Assembly: GCA_003023195.1 (NCBI GenBank)
Contig: PXRX01000035.1
Span: forward strand, 94,020 to 158,019
Source of the DNA: Halobacteriales archaeon QS_8_69_26
GTDB lineage: Archaea; Halobacteriota; Halobacteria; Halobacteriales; SW-7-71-33
Direction of reading: 5' to 3'
DNA: 64,000 bases
The notes beneath the pieces were generated by a model. That model made no database searches and was not told the DNA's origin. It was given only the letters and a program-made list of their open reading frames with translations. The translations under genes and the position numbers were made by a program. Shown here piece by piece: positions 1-8,844 of the stretch (the first letter of the stretch is position 1; each line of letters begins with the position of its first letter).

Positions 1-1
1 T

Positions 2-91
2 GGCGGAATTCCGGGCTTCGGCGTCCTCGCGGCCCTGGGCGGGATCGGTGTCGGGGCCTACCGCTACCTCCGGGACGACGACGGGGAGTAG
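2..91 (+). CDS. C-terminal end of a surface protein with PGF-CTERM sorting signal (partial, enters from left edge)
   Basis: In-frame GGIPGFGVLAALGGIGVGAYRYLRDDDGE then TAG; PGF motif, hydrophobic helix, charged tail. Confidence 0.7.
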   Translation, partial: GGIPGFGVLAALGGIGVGAYRYLRDDDGE

Positions 92-161
92 GGGGACCGC
101 GCCCGCCGGTCGTCACCCGCGATCAATCCCTCGTTGGCCGTGCCCCACGGGGATCCCGGGA

Positions 162-267
162 TCAGTCCCCGTCCCCGGAGCCGTCGCCGTTCAGTCCCCG
201 TCCCCGGAGCCGTCGCCGTTCAGTCCCCGTCCCCGGAGCCGTCGCCGTTCAGTCCCCGTCCCCGGTA
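162..267. repeat. Tandem repeat, 30-bp unit (GTCCCCGTCCCCGGAGCCGTCGCCGTTCA), about 3.5 copies
   Basis: Direct reading; spans the 3' end of the 220-816 gene. Confidence 0.9.
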
Positions 268-816
268 ACCGACGAAGCGAGGGGTCCGGCGGCGGTAGTC
301 GGCGTAGGCCTCGCCGTACTGCTCGTGGAGCCACGGTTCCTCGACGGGGACCTGCACGACCAGCCAGAGCGTCATCGCTCCCGCGAGACCGGCCACCAGC
401 GGGGAGTTCGTGAGCAGGGCGAATCCCCAGACGAAGAGGAGGTAGCCCGTGTTCTGCGGGTTCCGCGAGTACCGGTACAGCCCGCCGGTCCGCAGTTCGC
501 CCGCGCGGCCCTTCGTCTCCTCCTCGCCCAGGTCCGCGGCGGCCTTCGACAGCACCGCCAGGCTGGCGACGAACAGCACCGCCCCGGCGACCTGCCCCGG
601 CCACGGGAGGGGACCGGCGTTCCAGTCGAGGATCCCGGTCGCGAGGACGCTCAGGAACGCGCCCCGCGAGCAGACGAGGTAGACCCGTAGCTTCGCGTCG
701 TCGTCGCCGGGCGGCCAGAAGCGGAAATCCTCGACCGCCAGGGTCGCCAGCAGTCCGCCCAGCACGACCGTCGCGGCGAGGACACCGATCCCGAACGTGA
801 CGAACGCCCACTCCAT
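220..816 (-). CDS. Isoprenylcysteine carboxyl methyltransferase-like / PEMT-like membrane methyltransferase
   Basis: MEWAFVTFGIGVLAATVVLGG..., multiple TM helices and YSRNPQNTGYLL...EEPWLHEQYGEAYADYRRRTPRF motif typical of ICMT-like proteins. Confidence 0.75.
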   Translation of the reverse strand: MEWAFVTFGIGVLAATVVLGGLLATLAVEDFRFWPPGDDDAKLRVYLVCSRGAFLSVLATGILDWNAGPLPWPGQVAGAVLFVASLAVLSKAAADLGEEETKGRAGELRTGGLYRYSRNPQNTGYLLFVWGFALLTNSPLVAGLAGAMTLWLVVQVPVEEPWLHEQYGEAYADYRRRTPRFVGYRGRGLNGDGSGDGD

Positions 817-938
817 GTCGGGACGAACGGGATCCCCCGGGGAAAGTCCGACGATAGCCGTCTCCCGACTTCGGTCGGTGTCGGCCTCGCTCCACGAGTC
901 CGGGGTCGCGCTCGGCGGCCCGGGACTCCGGGTGGTCC

Positions 939-2291
939 TCAGGGGCCAGGATCGAAGTAGGCGGCCAGTTCGACGCCGAACTCGTCGGCGAGGTCGGCCA
1001 CCTCGTCGCCGACGAGGACCGCCCGGTCGCTCCGGAGCGCACGCTCGACGTCCGGTCCGATCCCCACGTCGAACAGCAGGTCACTCTCTGCGAACTCGGC
1101 GGCGCGGGTGACCTCCCGTTCGCGCTCGACGACGTAGCGGTTCCCCTCGACGAAGGGGCCGTCGGCGTCGTCGTCGTACTTCTCGTAGAACCCGGTTGCG
1201 TGGTCGCGGACGTGGACAGGCGGGCCCTCGTGGCGCTCGACGGCCGGCAGTTCCGCGACGGACAGTTCCAGCAGGAGGACGGCCGACTCCCTCGCGAACG
1301 CGTCGGTCCGGAGGACCGAGAACCCCCGGCGGTCGAGTTCCCCGGCCAGGTTCGAGAGGGTGCGCCGGAGCTGCGGGTAGAGCTGGTCCTCCACCACGTC
1401 CGGTGCTGGGAACCGCAGGGCGAGCGGGGTGGTGCCCCGGCGGCGGACGTGCTCCCGGACCGACGCCGGGTCGAGCGGGTCGGGGTCGGACGGTTCGAAG
1501 AGGGCTTCGCTCGGGTCGTCGAGCAGTCGGCGGGCGTGGTGCTGGAACCGCGCGAGGTTCGCCGGGGAGAGGACCGCCGCGACGTTCCGGTCGGGGTCGG
1601 TGGGGTCTATCACGACCAGGGGATCCTCGAAGGAGGCGTCCGAGCCGGTGTCGCCGGGGTCCAGGCGGACGGGTGGGTGCCAGTCGGCGGCCGCCTCGAC
1701 CAGCGGCCGGAAGCCCCCGAACTCGACGACGAGGAGTTCGGTCAGGTAACCGCTGAACCCCCGGGTCCGCAGGTCGCTCCCGTACACGCCGACCCCCTTC
1801 ATGAACGCCTTGCAGAGGCGGGCCTCGCTCGACAGCACTGCGTCCATGCTCTCCGCCAGCCACCGGGTGTGAAACGGCGTCCGGTCGACGGCCGACCGGA
1901 TGTCCGCCGCCTCGTCCAGCCGGTAGCACGGGACCAGGTCGACGTCGAAGCCGTCGACCGACCCCTTCACGTAGGGGTGATCGGCGTACTCCTCGTGGCC
2001 CTCCGGGAGCACGCTGTGTCCCACCTGCAGGCCGTACTCCTCCAGTTCCTCGCGGTCCAGGTCCGGCGGGAACCGGACGAACACGTCCAGGTCCCGGTCG
2101 CCGCTGATCCACGTGTCACGGGCGGTCGACCCCACCTGGAGGACGTCGGCCTCGACCGGCAGGTCCGCGACCGCGTCGCGGGCCCGCGAGACCACCTCGT
2201 CGACGGCCGCCCGGAGGGCCTCCCGCTCGTCGGGTCCCGGGTCGATCCGCTCCCGGACCGCCGCCGTCACCGCCGCGAACCGGTCGCTCAT
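939..2291 (-). CDS. cca: CCA tRNA nucleotidyltransferase (archaeal class I)
   Basis: MSDRFAAVTAAVRERIDP..., VGSTARDTWISGDRDLDVFVRFP nucleotidyltransferase motif. Confidence 0.92.
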   Translation of the reverse strand: MSDRFAAVTAAVRERIDPGPDEREALRAAVDEVVSRARDAVADLPVEADVLQVGSTARDTWISGDRDLDVFVRFPPDLDREELEEYGLQVGHSVLPEGHEEYADHPYVKGSVDGFDVDLVPCYRLDEAADIRSAVDRTPFHTRWLAESMDAVLSSEARLCKAFMKGVGVYGSDLRTRGFSGYLTELLVVEFGGFRPLVEAAADWHPPVRLDPGDTGSDASFEDPLVVIDPTDPDRNVAAVLSPANLARFQHHARRLLDDPSEALFEPSDPDPLDPASVREHVRRRGTTPLALRFPAPDVVEDQLYPQLRRTLSNLAGELDRRGFSVLRTDAFARESAVLLLELSVAELPAVERHEGPPVHVRDHATGFYEKYDDDADGPFVEGNRYVVEREREVTRAAEFAESDLLFDVGIGPDVERALRSDRAVLVGDEVADLADEFGVELAAYFDPGP

Positions 2292-2661
2292 CGGATCCCC
2301 GTTCACCGGTCCCGTCCGAAAGGGTGTCGGTCCGGGGTCTCGGTCCGATCGGATCGGGGGACACCCCCCGCGACGGCCGGGAGCGCCCCGAGGGCTCACG
2401 GCCCGAGGGGCGCGACCCGGGGGAGGGCAGGCCCCCGATCCCCCGGAGGTCCGGTCGGCGGTGAATCGGGGACCTCGGCCCTCGGTGTCGTCCCGAAACC
2501 GGTCGTCGGTGGCCGGCCGAACCTCCGATACCGGGTGGGACTGAAAGGGGCCGGGGGCTTTCCCGGTGTTCTCGCTGGTCCCGATCCCGGTTCGCCCGAG
2601 AGAGTTGCGACGGGAAACGAAAGCCCTTTGAATCGACCGCCGATACCCAGGATTGCGACGT

Positions 2662-2764
2662 GCCGGAGTAGCTCAGATGGTAGAGCGCCTCGCTGTTAGG
2701 GCTCGTAGGTCGTCTGTGATCCGCAGACACGAGGTGGTCCCAGGTTCGAGTCCTGGCTCCGGCG
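2662..2764 (+). tRNA. tRNA-Asn (GTT) with 30-nt intron at 37/38 (2699-2728)
   Basis: Acceptor GCCGGAG/CTCCGGC, D arm GCTC/GAGC, anticodon stem CCTCG/CGAGG, T arm CCAGG TTCGAGT CCTGG; removing the intron leaves a 73-nt cloverleaf. Confidence 0.93.
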
Positions 2765-2835
2765 CCTCCCCTCGCTTTTCGGGCTGACCCGATCCGGCAG
2801 TCGCCAGTCTCCGGTCGGATCGGTCCCGAACTGAC

Positions 2836-3120
2836 CTACAGTAAAATTACTGTAAAACGGGGATGGAGTTGCGTCGCGCGAGGACGACCGGGACCGCGAC
2901 CAGCGAGACCTGGACGACCTTGTCCACGGCACCGATCCAGGTAACCTCGGGGAAGTGGGCCAGGCGTAGAGGACCACCTGCATCGCCGTGAAGGGGATCC
3001 CGATCCTGACGGCGTCGCGGCGCCGGACGTCCGCGAGGACGGCTGCGATACCGACGTCGAAGCCGATGCCGGCGACGAGCAGGCCGGGTGCTCCCCGTTC
3101 GGTCCACGTCGCCGCGATCT
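2836..3120 (-). pseudogene. Frameshifted membrane-protein remnant
   Basis: Minus-strand AATWTERGAPGLLVAGIGFDVGIAAVLADVRRRDAVRIGIPFTAMQVVLYA continues after a frame change as AHFPEVTWIGAVDKVVQVSLVAVPVVLARRNSIPV. Confidence 0.55.
2837..2854. promoter_or_regulatory. Dispersed palindrome, site 1: TACAGTAAAATTACTGTA
   Basis: Perfect 8-bp inverted arms around AA; recurs elsewhere in the window. Confidence 0.8.
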
Positions 3121-3428
3121 ACGAGTGGCTCGCGGTCCCGGCGATCCTGGCCGGCGGCCTCCTGGAGTACGTGGCACGGCGCCTGCTCTTCGGGCGACGA
3201 TCGTCGCTCGCCTGAGGCGGGCGGTCCGGCGTTTCGGCCCGGCGCACGGGCCGGTTCGCTATAGCGCCATGCGATTTATCGCCCGGGCGTGACCGACACC
3301 GATCTCGTCGGCGAAACCGCCCGACTGAGACGGAATTACGTGTTATCTACCGGGGGTGATCGGGGGGACGACTCGGGAGAAGTGATCGGGGAGTACCTGG
3401 GGCGGGTGGCCGCCCGACCTGGAAAAAC

Positions 3429-3602
3429 TCAGTCCGCCGTCGCGCCGGTGTCGACGACCTCGTCGATCCGGACGAACCCGTAGGAGCACTCGCTACAGCG
3501 GTACTTGACTTTTGGGCCGAGGTGGAGGGTGGTCCTCGCACACTGGTAGAACGTCCGCTCGGTCCCACACTCCGGGCAGAACCGCACGATCTCGGCGTCC
3601 AT
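3429..3602 (-). CDS. Small zinc-ribbon protein (CxxC...CxxC)
   Basis: MDAEIVRFCPECGTERTFYQCARTTLHLGPKVKYRCSECSYGFVRIDEVVDTGATAD. Confidence 0.8.
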   Translation of the reverse strand: MDAEIVRFCPECGTERTFYQCARTTLHLGPKVKYRCSECSYGFVRIDEVVDTGATAD

Positions 3603-3711
3603 GCCCGGATCCTCCCGGTCGTGGACCTTCAACACAACGGTTTCCGGCCGGCGGCACGGTTTCCGGGCGTTCGCCACGCAGTCTAAGTGCGTGGCCCCCG
3701 GACGCGAGGAC

Positions 3712-4266
3712 ATGTCCATCTACACCGGGCGCGGCGACGAGGGGATGACCGACCTCTGGAACATGGACCGGGTCCCGAAGACCAGCCCCAGGGTCGAGGC
3801 CTACGGGACCGTCGACGAACTCAACTCGCTGCTCGGGACGGCCGTCCCGACGGGGTACGAGGACGTAGACGAGCAACTCCGGGCGGTCCAGAACCACCTC
3901 TTCGTCGTCCAGGCCGACCTCGCCAACCCCGACTCCTCGCCCGGCGAGGACGAGGGCGAGGGGATAACCGCCTGCGTCCGCCCCGAACACGTCGACCGGA
4001 TCGAGGAGTGGATCGACGCCCACCAGGAGGACCTGGAGCCGACGACCGCCTTCATCCTGCCCGGCGGGAGCGAGCACGGTTCGCGCCTCCACCACGCCCG
4101 GTCGGTCTGCCGGCGGGCAGAGCGCCGCACGGTCGAACTGGCCGAGAGCGAGGACGTCAACGACCACGTCCTGGAGTACCTCAACCGCCTCTCGGACGGC
4201 CTGTTCGTGTTCGCCCGTGTGGTCAACGCCCGCGAGGGCGTCGAGGAGGAGAACCCGACCTACTGA
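3712..4266 (+). CDS. Cob(I)yrinic acid a,c-diamide adenosyltransferase (PduO type)
   Basis: MSIYTGRGDEGMTDLWNMDRVPKTSPRVEAYGTVDELNSLLG... and C-terminal LNRLSDGLFVFARVVN. Confidence 0.93.
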   Translation: MSIYTGRGDEGMTDLWNMDRVPKTSPRVEAYGTVDELNSLLGTAVPTGYEDVDEQLRAVQNHLFVVQADLANPDSSPGEDEGEGITACVRPEHVDRIEEWIDAHQEDLEPTTAFILPGGSEHGSRLHHARSVCRRAERRTVELAESEDVNDHVLEYLNRLSDGLFVFARVVNAREGVEEENPTY

Positions 4267-4650
4267 GTAGCTCCCGACCGGGTCCGGTCGATCCGACGGC
4301 CGTTCCCGGTTCCGGCGGATCCCGTCGTCGTTTTCGACTCCGGTCGTCCGTCTCCGGGTCCACTCGACCGGATCCGTTCTCGACGCCGGATCTCGGTCAT
4401 GCGACTCCCGACGGATCCGGTCGAGTTCCGTCGATTTATCGGTAGCGACGGCCCCGATCCCCACCTACCCCCTCCGGGGCCGGTAAATCCCATTTCGATA
4501 TATCGAATCTCGACGGGGTCGCCCAGGGATCGCCGCCCCGTTCCCCAGTGATCCCGTCGCAGTCGTCCGGTTCGAGGCCGATCCCGGATCGGTGCGCTCA
4601 GGTTCGGATCCGGGGCGGACGACTACGTCCGGCGGTTTTGGGCCCCCTGG

Positions 4651-5676
4651 TCAGGCCAGGAGGGCGTTGAACACGACCCCGACAGTGACGCCCGTCGCGA
4701 CCACGGTGAGCGCGTAGGCGGCCAGGAGGGTCCGGTCGAACAGTTTGTTCAGGAGCACGAGGTTCGGGAGGCTCACGCCGGCGCTGCCGACGACGAACGC
4801 CAGGACGGTCCCGATGGGGATCCCCTGGTCCGCGAACGTCGCCGCCACCGGGAGGACGGCGCTCATGCTCACGTACATCGGGGCGCCGACCACGGCCGCT
4901 ATCGGCACCGCGAGGGGGTTCTCCGGGCCGACGACCCGGTGCAGGAGCGCCGTCGGGACGAACCCGTGGACGATGGCCCCGACGGTCACGCCGACCAGGA
5001 GGTACGGGAGGACGTCGACGAAGAACTCCCGGGCCTCCGAGGCGGCCCGCCGGACGCGGGCGCGGTGACTGGCGTCCGGGACCGGCTCCGGGGATCCACA
5101 CGACCCGTCCCCGCAGGCCGTCGACCCGCCGCAGGCGTCGGATCCCGCCGCACCCGCGGCGGAGGACTCGCAGCCGGGAGTCCCGCCGTCGGTGGCGACG
5201 CTCCGGTCGTCCGAGCCCAGTACCGACCCGTCCTTGACGTGGTCCTCCAGGCCGAGGCGTCCGACGACCAGTCCCCCCGCCACCGCGGCGGCGAACGCGA
5301 CGGCGACGTACAGCGCCGCCACCTTCAGTCCGAAGACCCCGACCAGCAGGACCACGGCCAGTTCGTTCACCAGCGGCGACGCCAGCAGGAACGAGAACGC
5401 CATCCCCAGCGGTGCGCCCGCCCCGAGGAGGCCGGCCAGCACCGGCACCGTCGAACACGAACAGAAGGGGGTGACCGCGCCGACCCCTGCGGCGACGACG
5501 TTCCCGGTGCCGGCGTCGTACCGGCGGAACGTCCGTTCGATCCGGTCGGGCGGCAGGTACTCGCCGACCAGGCCGACGAGGAACGACGCCCCGACGAACA
5601 GGGGGACCAGCACGAGGGAGAGGTGGACGAAGTAGTCCGCCGCCGCGAGGAGTCCGCCCTCCAGCGCCCCGGTCAC
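4651..5676 (-). CDS. DUF318/ArsP-like permease with Cys-rich cytoplasmic loop
   Basis: FCSCSTVPVLAGLLGAGAPLGMAFSFLLASPLVNE motif; GTG start overlaps the end of the upstream arsR. Confidence 0.85.
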   Translation of the reverse strand: MTGALEGGLLAAADYFVHLSLVLVPLFVGASFLVGLVGEYLPPDRIERTFRRYDAGTGNVVAAGVGAVTPFCSCSTVPVLAGLLGAGAPLGMAFSFLLASPLVNELAVVLLVGVFGLKVAALYVAVAFAAAVAGGLVVGRLGLEDHVKDGSVLGSDDRSVATDGGTPGCESSAAGAAGSDACGGSTACGDGSCGSPEPVPDASHRARVRRAASEAREFFVDVLPYLLVGVTVGAIVHGFVPTALLHRVVGPENPLAVPIAAVVGAPMYVSMSAVLPVAATFADQGIPIGTVLAFVVGSAGVSLPNLVLLNKLFDRTLLAAYALTVVATGVTVGVVFNALLA

Positions 5677-6056
5677 GGCTCCTCCCGGATGGCGGCCGCC
5701 AGGTCGAGCACGTCCATCACGGCGGTGTCGGCGATGCGGTAGTAGGTCCACCGGCCCTTCTTGCGGCTCTTGACGAGGCCGGCCTCCCGGAGCTTCCGGA
5801 GGTGGGTCGACACCGTCGACTGCGGGGCGTCGAGGATCACCATCAGTTCACAGCCACACCGCTCGCCGTGGCGGAGCGCCGCCAGCAGCCGCAGGCGGTC
5901 CTCGTTGGCGAGTGCGCGGAAGACGGCGTGCTGGCGCGTCACGGTCCCGTCGTCGGCACGGTACTCGACCAGTTCGTCGATGCGCTCGTCGGGGTCGTCG
6001 TACAGGCGTCCCAGCGTGTCGCGCGCCTCGTCGACTTCGACCTCCGGTTCATCCAT
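5673..6056 (-). CDS. ArsR-family transcriptional regulator
   Basis: FRALANEDRLRLLAALRHGERCGCELMVILDAPQSTVSTHLRKLREAGLVKSRKKGRWTYYRI. Confidence 0.92.
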   Translation of the reverse strand: MDEPEVEVDEARDTLGRLYDDPDERIDELVEYRADDGTVTRQHAVFRALANEDRLRLLAALRHGERCGCELMVILDAPQSTVSTHLRKLREAGLVKSRKKGRWTYYRIADTAVMDVLDLAAAIREEP

Positions 6057-6132
6057 ATCGAGAAAGTACAATCTGTAACGAGATAAGTGTTGGGTTATAT
6101 CGACAACGAGCGACAGTAAAGCGTGGCATAGG

Positions 6133-6152
6133 GGAGTGATCGGGATCACTCC
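6133..6152. promoter_or_regulatory. Perfect inverted repeat GGAGTGATC-GG-GATCACTCC in divergent promoter
   Basis: 9-bp arms, 2-nt centre, between arsR (-) and arsN2-like (+). Confidence 0.65.
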
Positions 6153-6198
6153 AAATCACGCCCACAGATATATATCGTTCTAGTACGATGTGTAGTGC

Positions 6199-6660
6199 GT
6201 GTCCCGGGAACTCCGATTGCGCCCCGCCGGTCCCGACGACCGGGCGTACGTCGAACGGCTCCTGGCCGACAACGACCTCCCCGTCTCCGACCTGTCGGAG
6301 TCGCTGGATCCCATCTACGTCTGCGAATTCGAGACCGGGAAGGTGGGCGTGTGTGGCCTGGAGCGTCACGGCGACTGCGGCCTCGTTCGCTCGGTGGTCG
6401 TCGAGGAGTCCGCGCGCGGGAACGGCTACGGGACGGCGGCCTGCGAGGGGTTGCTCGACCGCGCCCGGGCGGCGGACCTCTCGGCGGTCTACCTGCTGAC
6501 GACGACGGCCGACGGCTTCTTCGCCGACTTCGGCTTCGAGGAGGTCGACCGTGAGCGGGTGCCCGAACCGGTCCGGTCGACCGAGGAGTTCGCCGACCTG
6601 TGCCCCTCCTCGGCGGTCGTCATGCGCCGCGAACTCGGCGGGTCGGCGGGCGAGGGATAG
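6199..6660 (+). CDS. GNAT N-acetyltransferase, ArsN2-like
   Basis: MSRELRLRPAGPDDRAYVERLLADNDLPVSDL...GLVRSVVVEESARGNGYGTAACEGLL...VYLLTTTADGFFADFGFEEVDRERVPEPVR; GTG start. Confidence 0.85.
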   Translation: MSRELRLRPAGPDDRAYVERLLADNDLPVSDLSESLDPIYVCEFETGKVGVCGLERHGDCGLVRSVVVEESARGNGYGTAACEGLLDRARAADLSAVYLLTTTADGFFADFGFEEVDRERVPEPVRSTEEFADLCPSSAVVMRRELGGSAGEG

Positions 6661-6717
6661 CGGGACGGTCGATCAGGGGCGGTGAGGGGGTCCCCCCGAC
6701 CGCGGGATCCCGACGCC

Positions 6718-7998
6718 TCAGCCGGGTGGTTCCTCGAACCGCCTGCGTGCCAGCAGTACCGACATCGCGTAGGCCATCCACGCCTGGCACCAGCGCATCA
6801 GCGTGACCCGCTTCGTGTAGAACCGGTGTTTCCGGAAGTAGAACCGGCCCTCGCCGTCCGAGAGGTTCTCGAGGGCCCACCCGAGGATCCGTTCGGCGCG
6901 GTCGAACTCGCCGGTCATCGAGAAGACGACGATACCCTGTGCGGAGGCGTGGACGTCGCGGGGATACGTCGAGGACTCGTCCCAGTTCGGTGCCCCGTTC
7001 TCGTCGAAGAGCGTGGTCCGGTGGAACGCGAGCGCCCGGTCGATGACCCCCTCGAACCGGTTTCCGTCGACGAGTTCGTCGTAGCGCAACAGCGCCTCGA
7101 GGACGAACCCGTTGTGGAAGTTGTCCATCGAGAGGTGGGAGGCCTCCGGCGGGTGGCGGTAGAACCACCCGCCTTCGACGGTCTGCAGTCCGGCCACGAA
7201 CTCCAGCATCTCCCCCGCCCGTTCGGCCTGGCGGACGTCGCCGGTGTGGGTGAACAACTCCAAAAGTAGCCGGGCGCCGACCGCTATCGCGTTCGGGGTG
7301 ACGTGGTCCCAGTCGTCCGTGGGGAGGTACTTGATGACCGCACCGTCCTCGACCTCCCGGTACTCCAGGTCCTCGACGACGAAGTCGCCCGCGGTGCGGC
7401 CGACGGTCGGGTACACCGGGTCCAGACGACCGGCCCGCAACAGCGCCCGCGCCGGGGTGGCCGTCGAGAGCACCGAGGGGGTGTCTGTGTCGCCGGTGCC
7501 GGTCACCGACTGGGTCTGGTGCTGGTGGCTCCCGCAGAACCCGCTGTACCCGCGAACGCGGTTCGCGATCAGCCACTCGAGCAGTTCGGTCGCCTCCGAC
7601 GCGAAGTCGACGTCGGCGGTGCCAGCGGTCCCGCTCTCGTGCAGGACCCGGTCGACGGTGAGGTTCGCCATCGCGAACAGGCCGGCACCCATGAAGTTGC
7701 GGCGGCGCTCGACGAGCAACAGCGGCCGGACGTTGACCGGCGTGCGCTTCGCGGCCTCCTGGAACGCCAGGTTGACCCACCGGTTCTCGACGGGGAGGGT
7801 CCGCCGGATCCTGCTGCTCATGCCGTCGCAGTAGTCCCAGCCGGTGTAGTCGCGTTCTCTGGCGTACGCCAGGACGTCGAGCAACTCGGGGAGTGGCGTC
7901 GACCCGGGTACTCCGTCCCGCTCCGCTCGACGGTCCGGTATCGTGTGCGACACGGCACTGACGCAGACTCGGACGCCACACGGATTGTTATGGCCCAC
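6718..7998 (-). CDS. Alpha/alpha-toroid-like conserved haloarchaeal protein of unknown function
   Basis: Long ORF with natural codon pattern; repeated helical segments (GWFYRHPPEASHLSMDNFHNGFVLEALLRY). Start uncertain. Confidence 0.7.
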   Translation of the reverse strand: MGHNNPCGVRVCVSAVSHTIPDRRAERDGVPGSTPLPELLDVLAYARERDYTGWDYCDGMSSRIRRTLPVENRWVNLAFQEAAKRTPVNVRPLLLVERRRNFMGAGLFAMANLTVDRVLHESGTAGTADVDFASEATELLEWLIANRVRGYSGFCGSHQHQTQSVTGTGDTDTPSVLSTATPARALLRAGRLDPVYPTVGRTAGDFVVEDLEYREVEDGAVIKYLPTDDWDHVTPNAIAVGARLLLELFTHTGDVRQAERAGEMLEFVAGLQTVEGGWFYRHPPEASHLSMDNFHNGFVLEALLRYDELVDGNRFEGVIDRALAFHRTTLFDENGAPNWDESSTYPRDVHASAQGIVVFSMTGEFDRAERILGWALENLSDGEGRFYFRKHRFYTKRVTLMRWCQAWMAYAMSVLLARRRFEEPPG

Positions 7999-8245
7999 TT
8001 TTCGACGGGACGGTCCCGGTGAAACGGTTTCGGACGGGAGAGCCGGCCGGGCGACGGGTTCCTCGACGTCGCCCCGGGGTTACTCCGACGTTACCGCGAC
8101 GACGTGCGATCCGTCCCGGCGCTCTACTCGCGGCGCGATCCGTCCTGGCACTCCACCCGCGACGTGATCCAAACCCGACGCGCAATGGCGGGCGAAACCG
8201 CTACGGTCCCGGCACGCCGATCCCCGGCCGAGCGGGGACGACGCC

Positions 8246-8782
8246 GTGCCGAACAACTACCTGGTCACCGGCCCGCCCCGGAGCGGGAAGACGACGGTCC
8301 TTTGCCGGGTCGTCGACCGTTGCGACGCGGACGGCTACCGGGTGGGCGGGACCGTCTGTCCCGAACTGCGTTCGGGGGGCGACCGGGTCGGCTTCGCCGT
8401 CGAGGACGTCACGACGGGCGACCGGCGGGTGATGGCCCACGTCGACCGCACGGCAGGACTGTCCGTCGGGAAGTACCGGGTCGACACGACGGCGCTCGAC
8501 GCCCTCTGCCGGACGGCGTTCTCCCGGTCGCTGGCGGACGCCGACCTCGCGGTCGTCGACGAGATAGCGCCGATGCAGGTCCACAGCGACGAGTTCGTCC
8601 GTGGCGTCCGGCGGATCCTCGACGGGGACCGCCCCGTCGTGGCGGCCCTGCACCACACCTCGACGGCGGGCTTCATCGGCGAGGTCCGGGACCGGGGGGA
8701 CGCCGAACTGTTCGAGGTCACCGGGGCGACCCGCGACGACCTGCCGGGGACGCTCGCCGACCGGATCCGGGCGGTCGCGTGA
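8246..8782 (+). CDS. Nucleoside-triphosphatase (THEP1-like)
   Basis: MPNNYLVTGPPRSGKTTVLCRVVD... Walker A; AVVDEIAPMQ. Confidence 0.85.
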   Translation: MPNNYLVTGPPRSGKTTVLCRVVDRCDADGYRVGGTVCPELRSGGDRVGFAVEDVTTGDRRVMAHVDRTAGLSVGKYRVDTTALDALCRTAFSRSLADADLAVVDEIAPMQVHSDEFVRGVRRILDGDRPVVAALHHTSTAGFIGEVRDRGDAELFEVTGATRDDLPGTLADRIRAVA

Positions 8783-8844
8783 GATCGACCGTCGACCGGA
8801 TCTACGACCCCGCGCGGCCCCCCGGATCGACGGACCGGGACGGA

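Noticed and set aside
6113-6120. ACAGTAAA near the arsR promoter as another palindrome half site
   Set aside because: Too short and lacks the leading TT; expected by chance in an AT-rich promoter.
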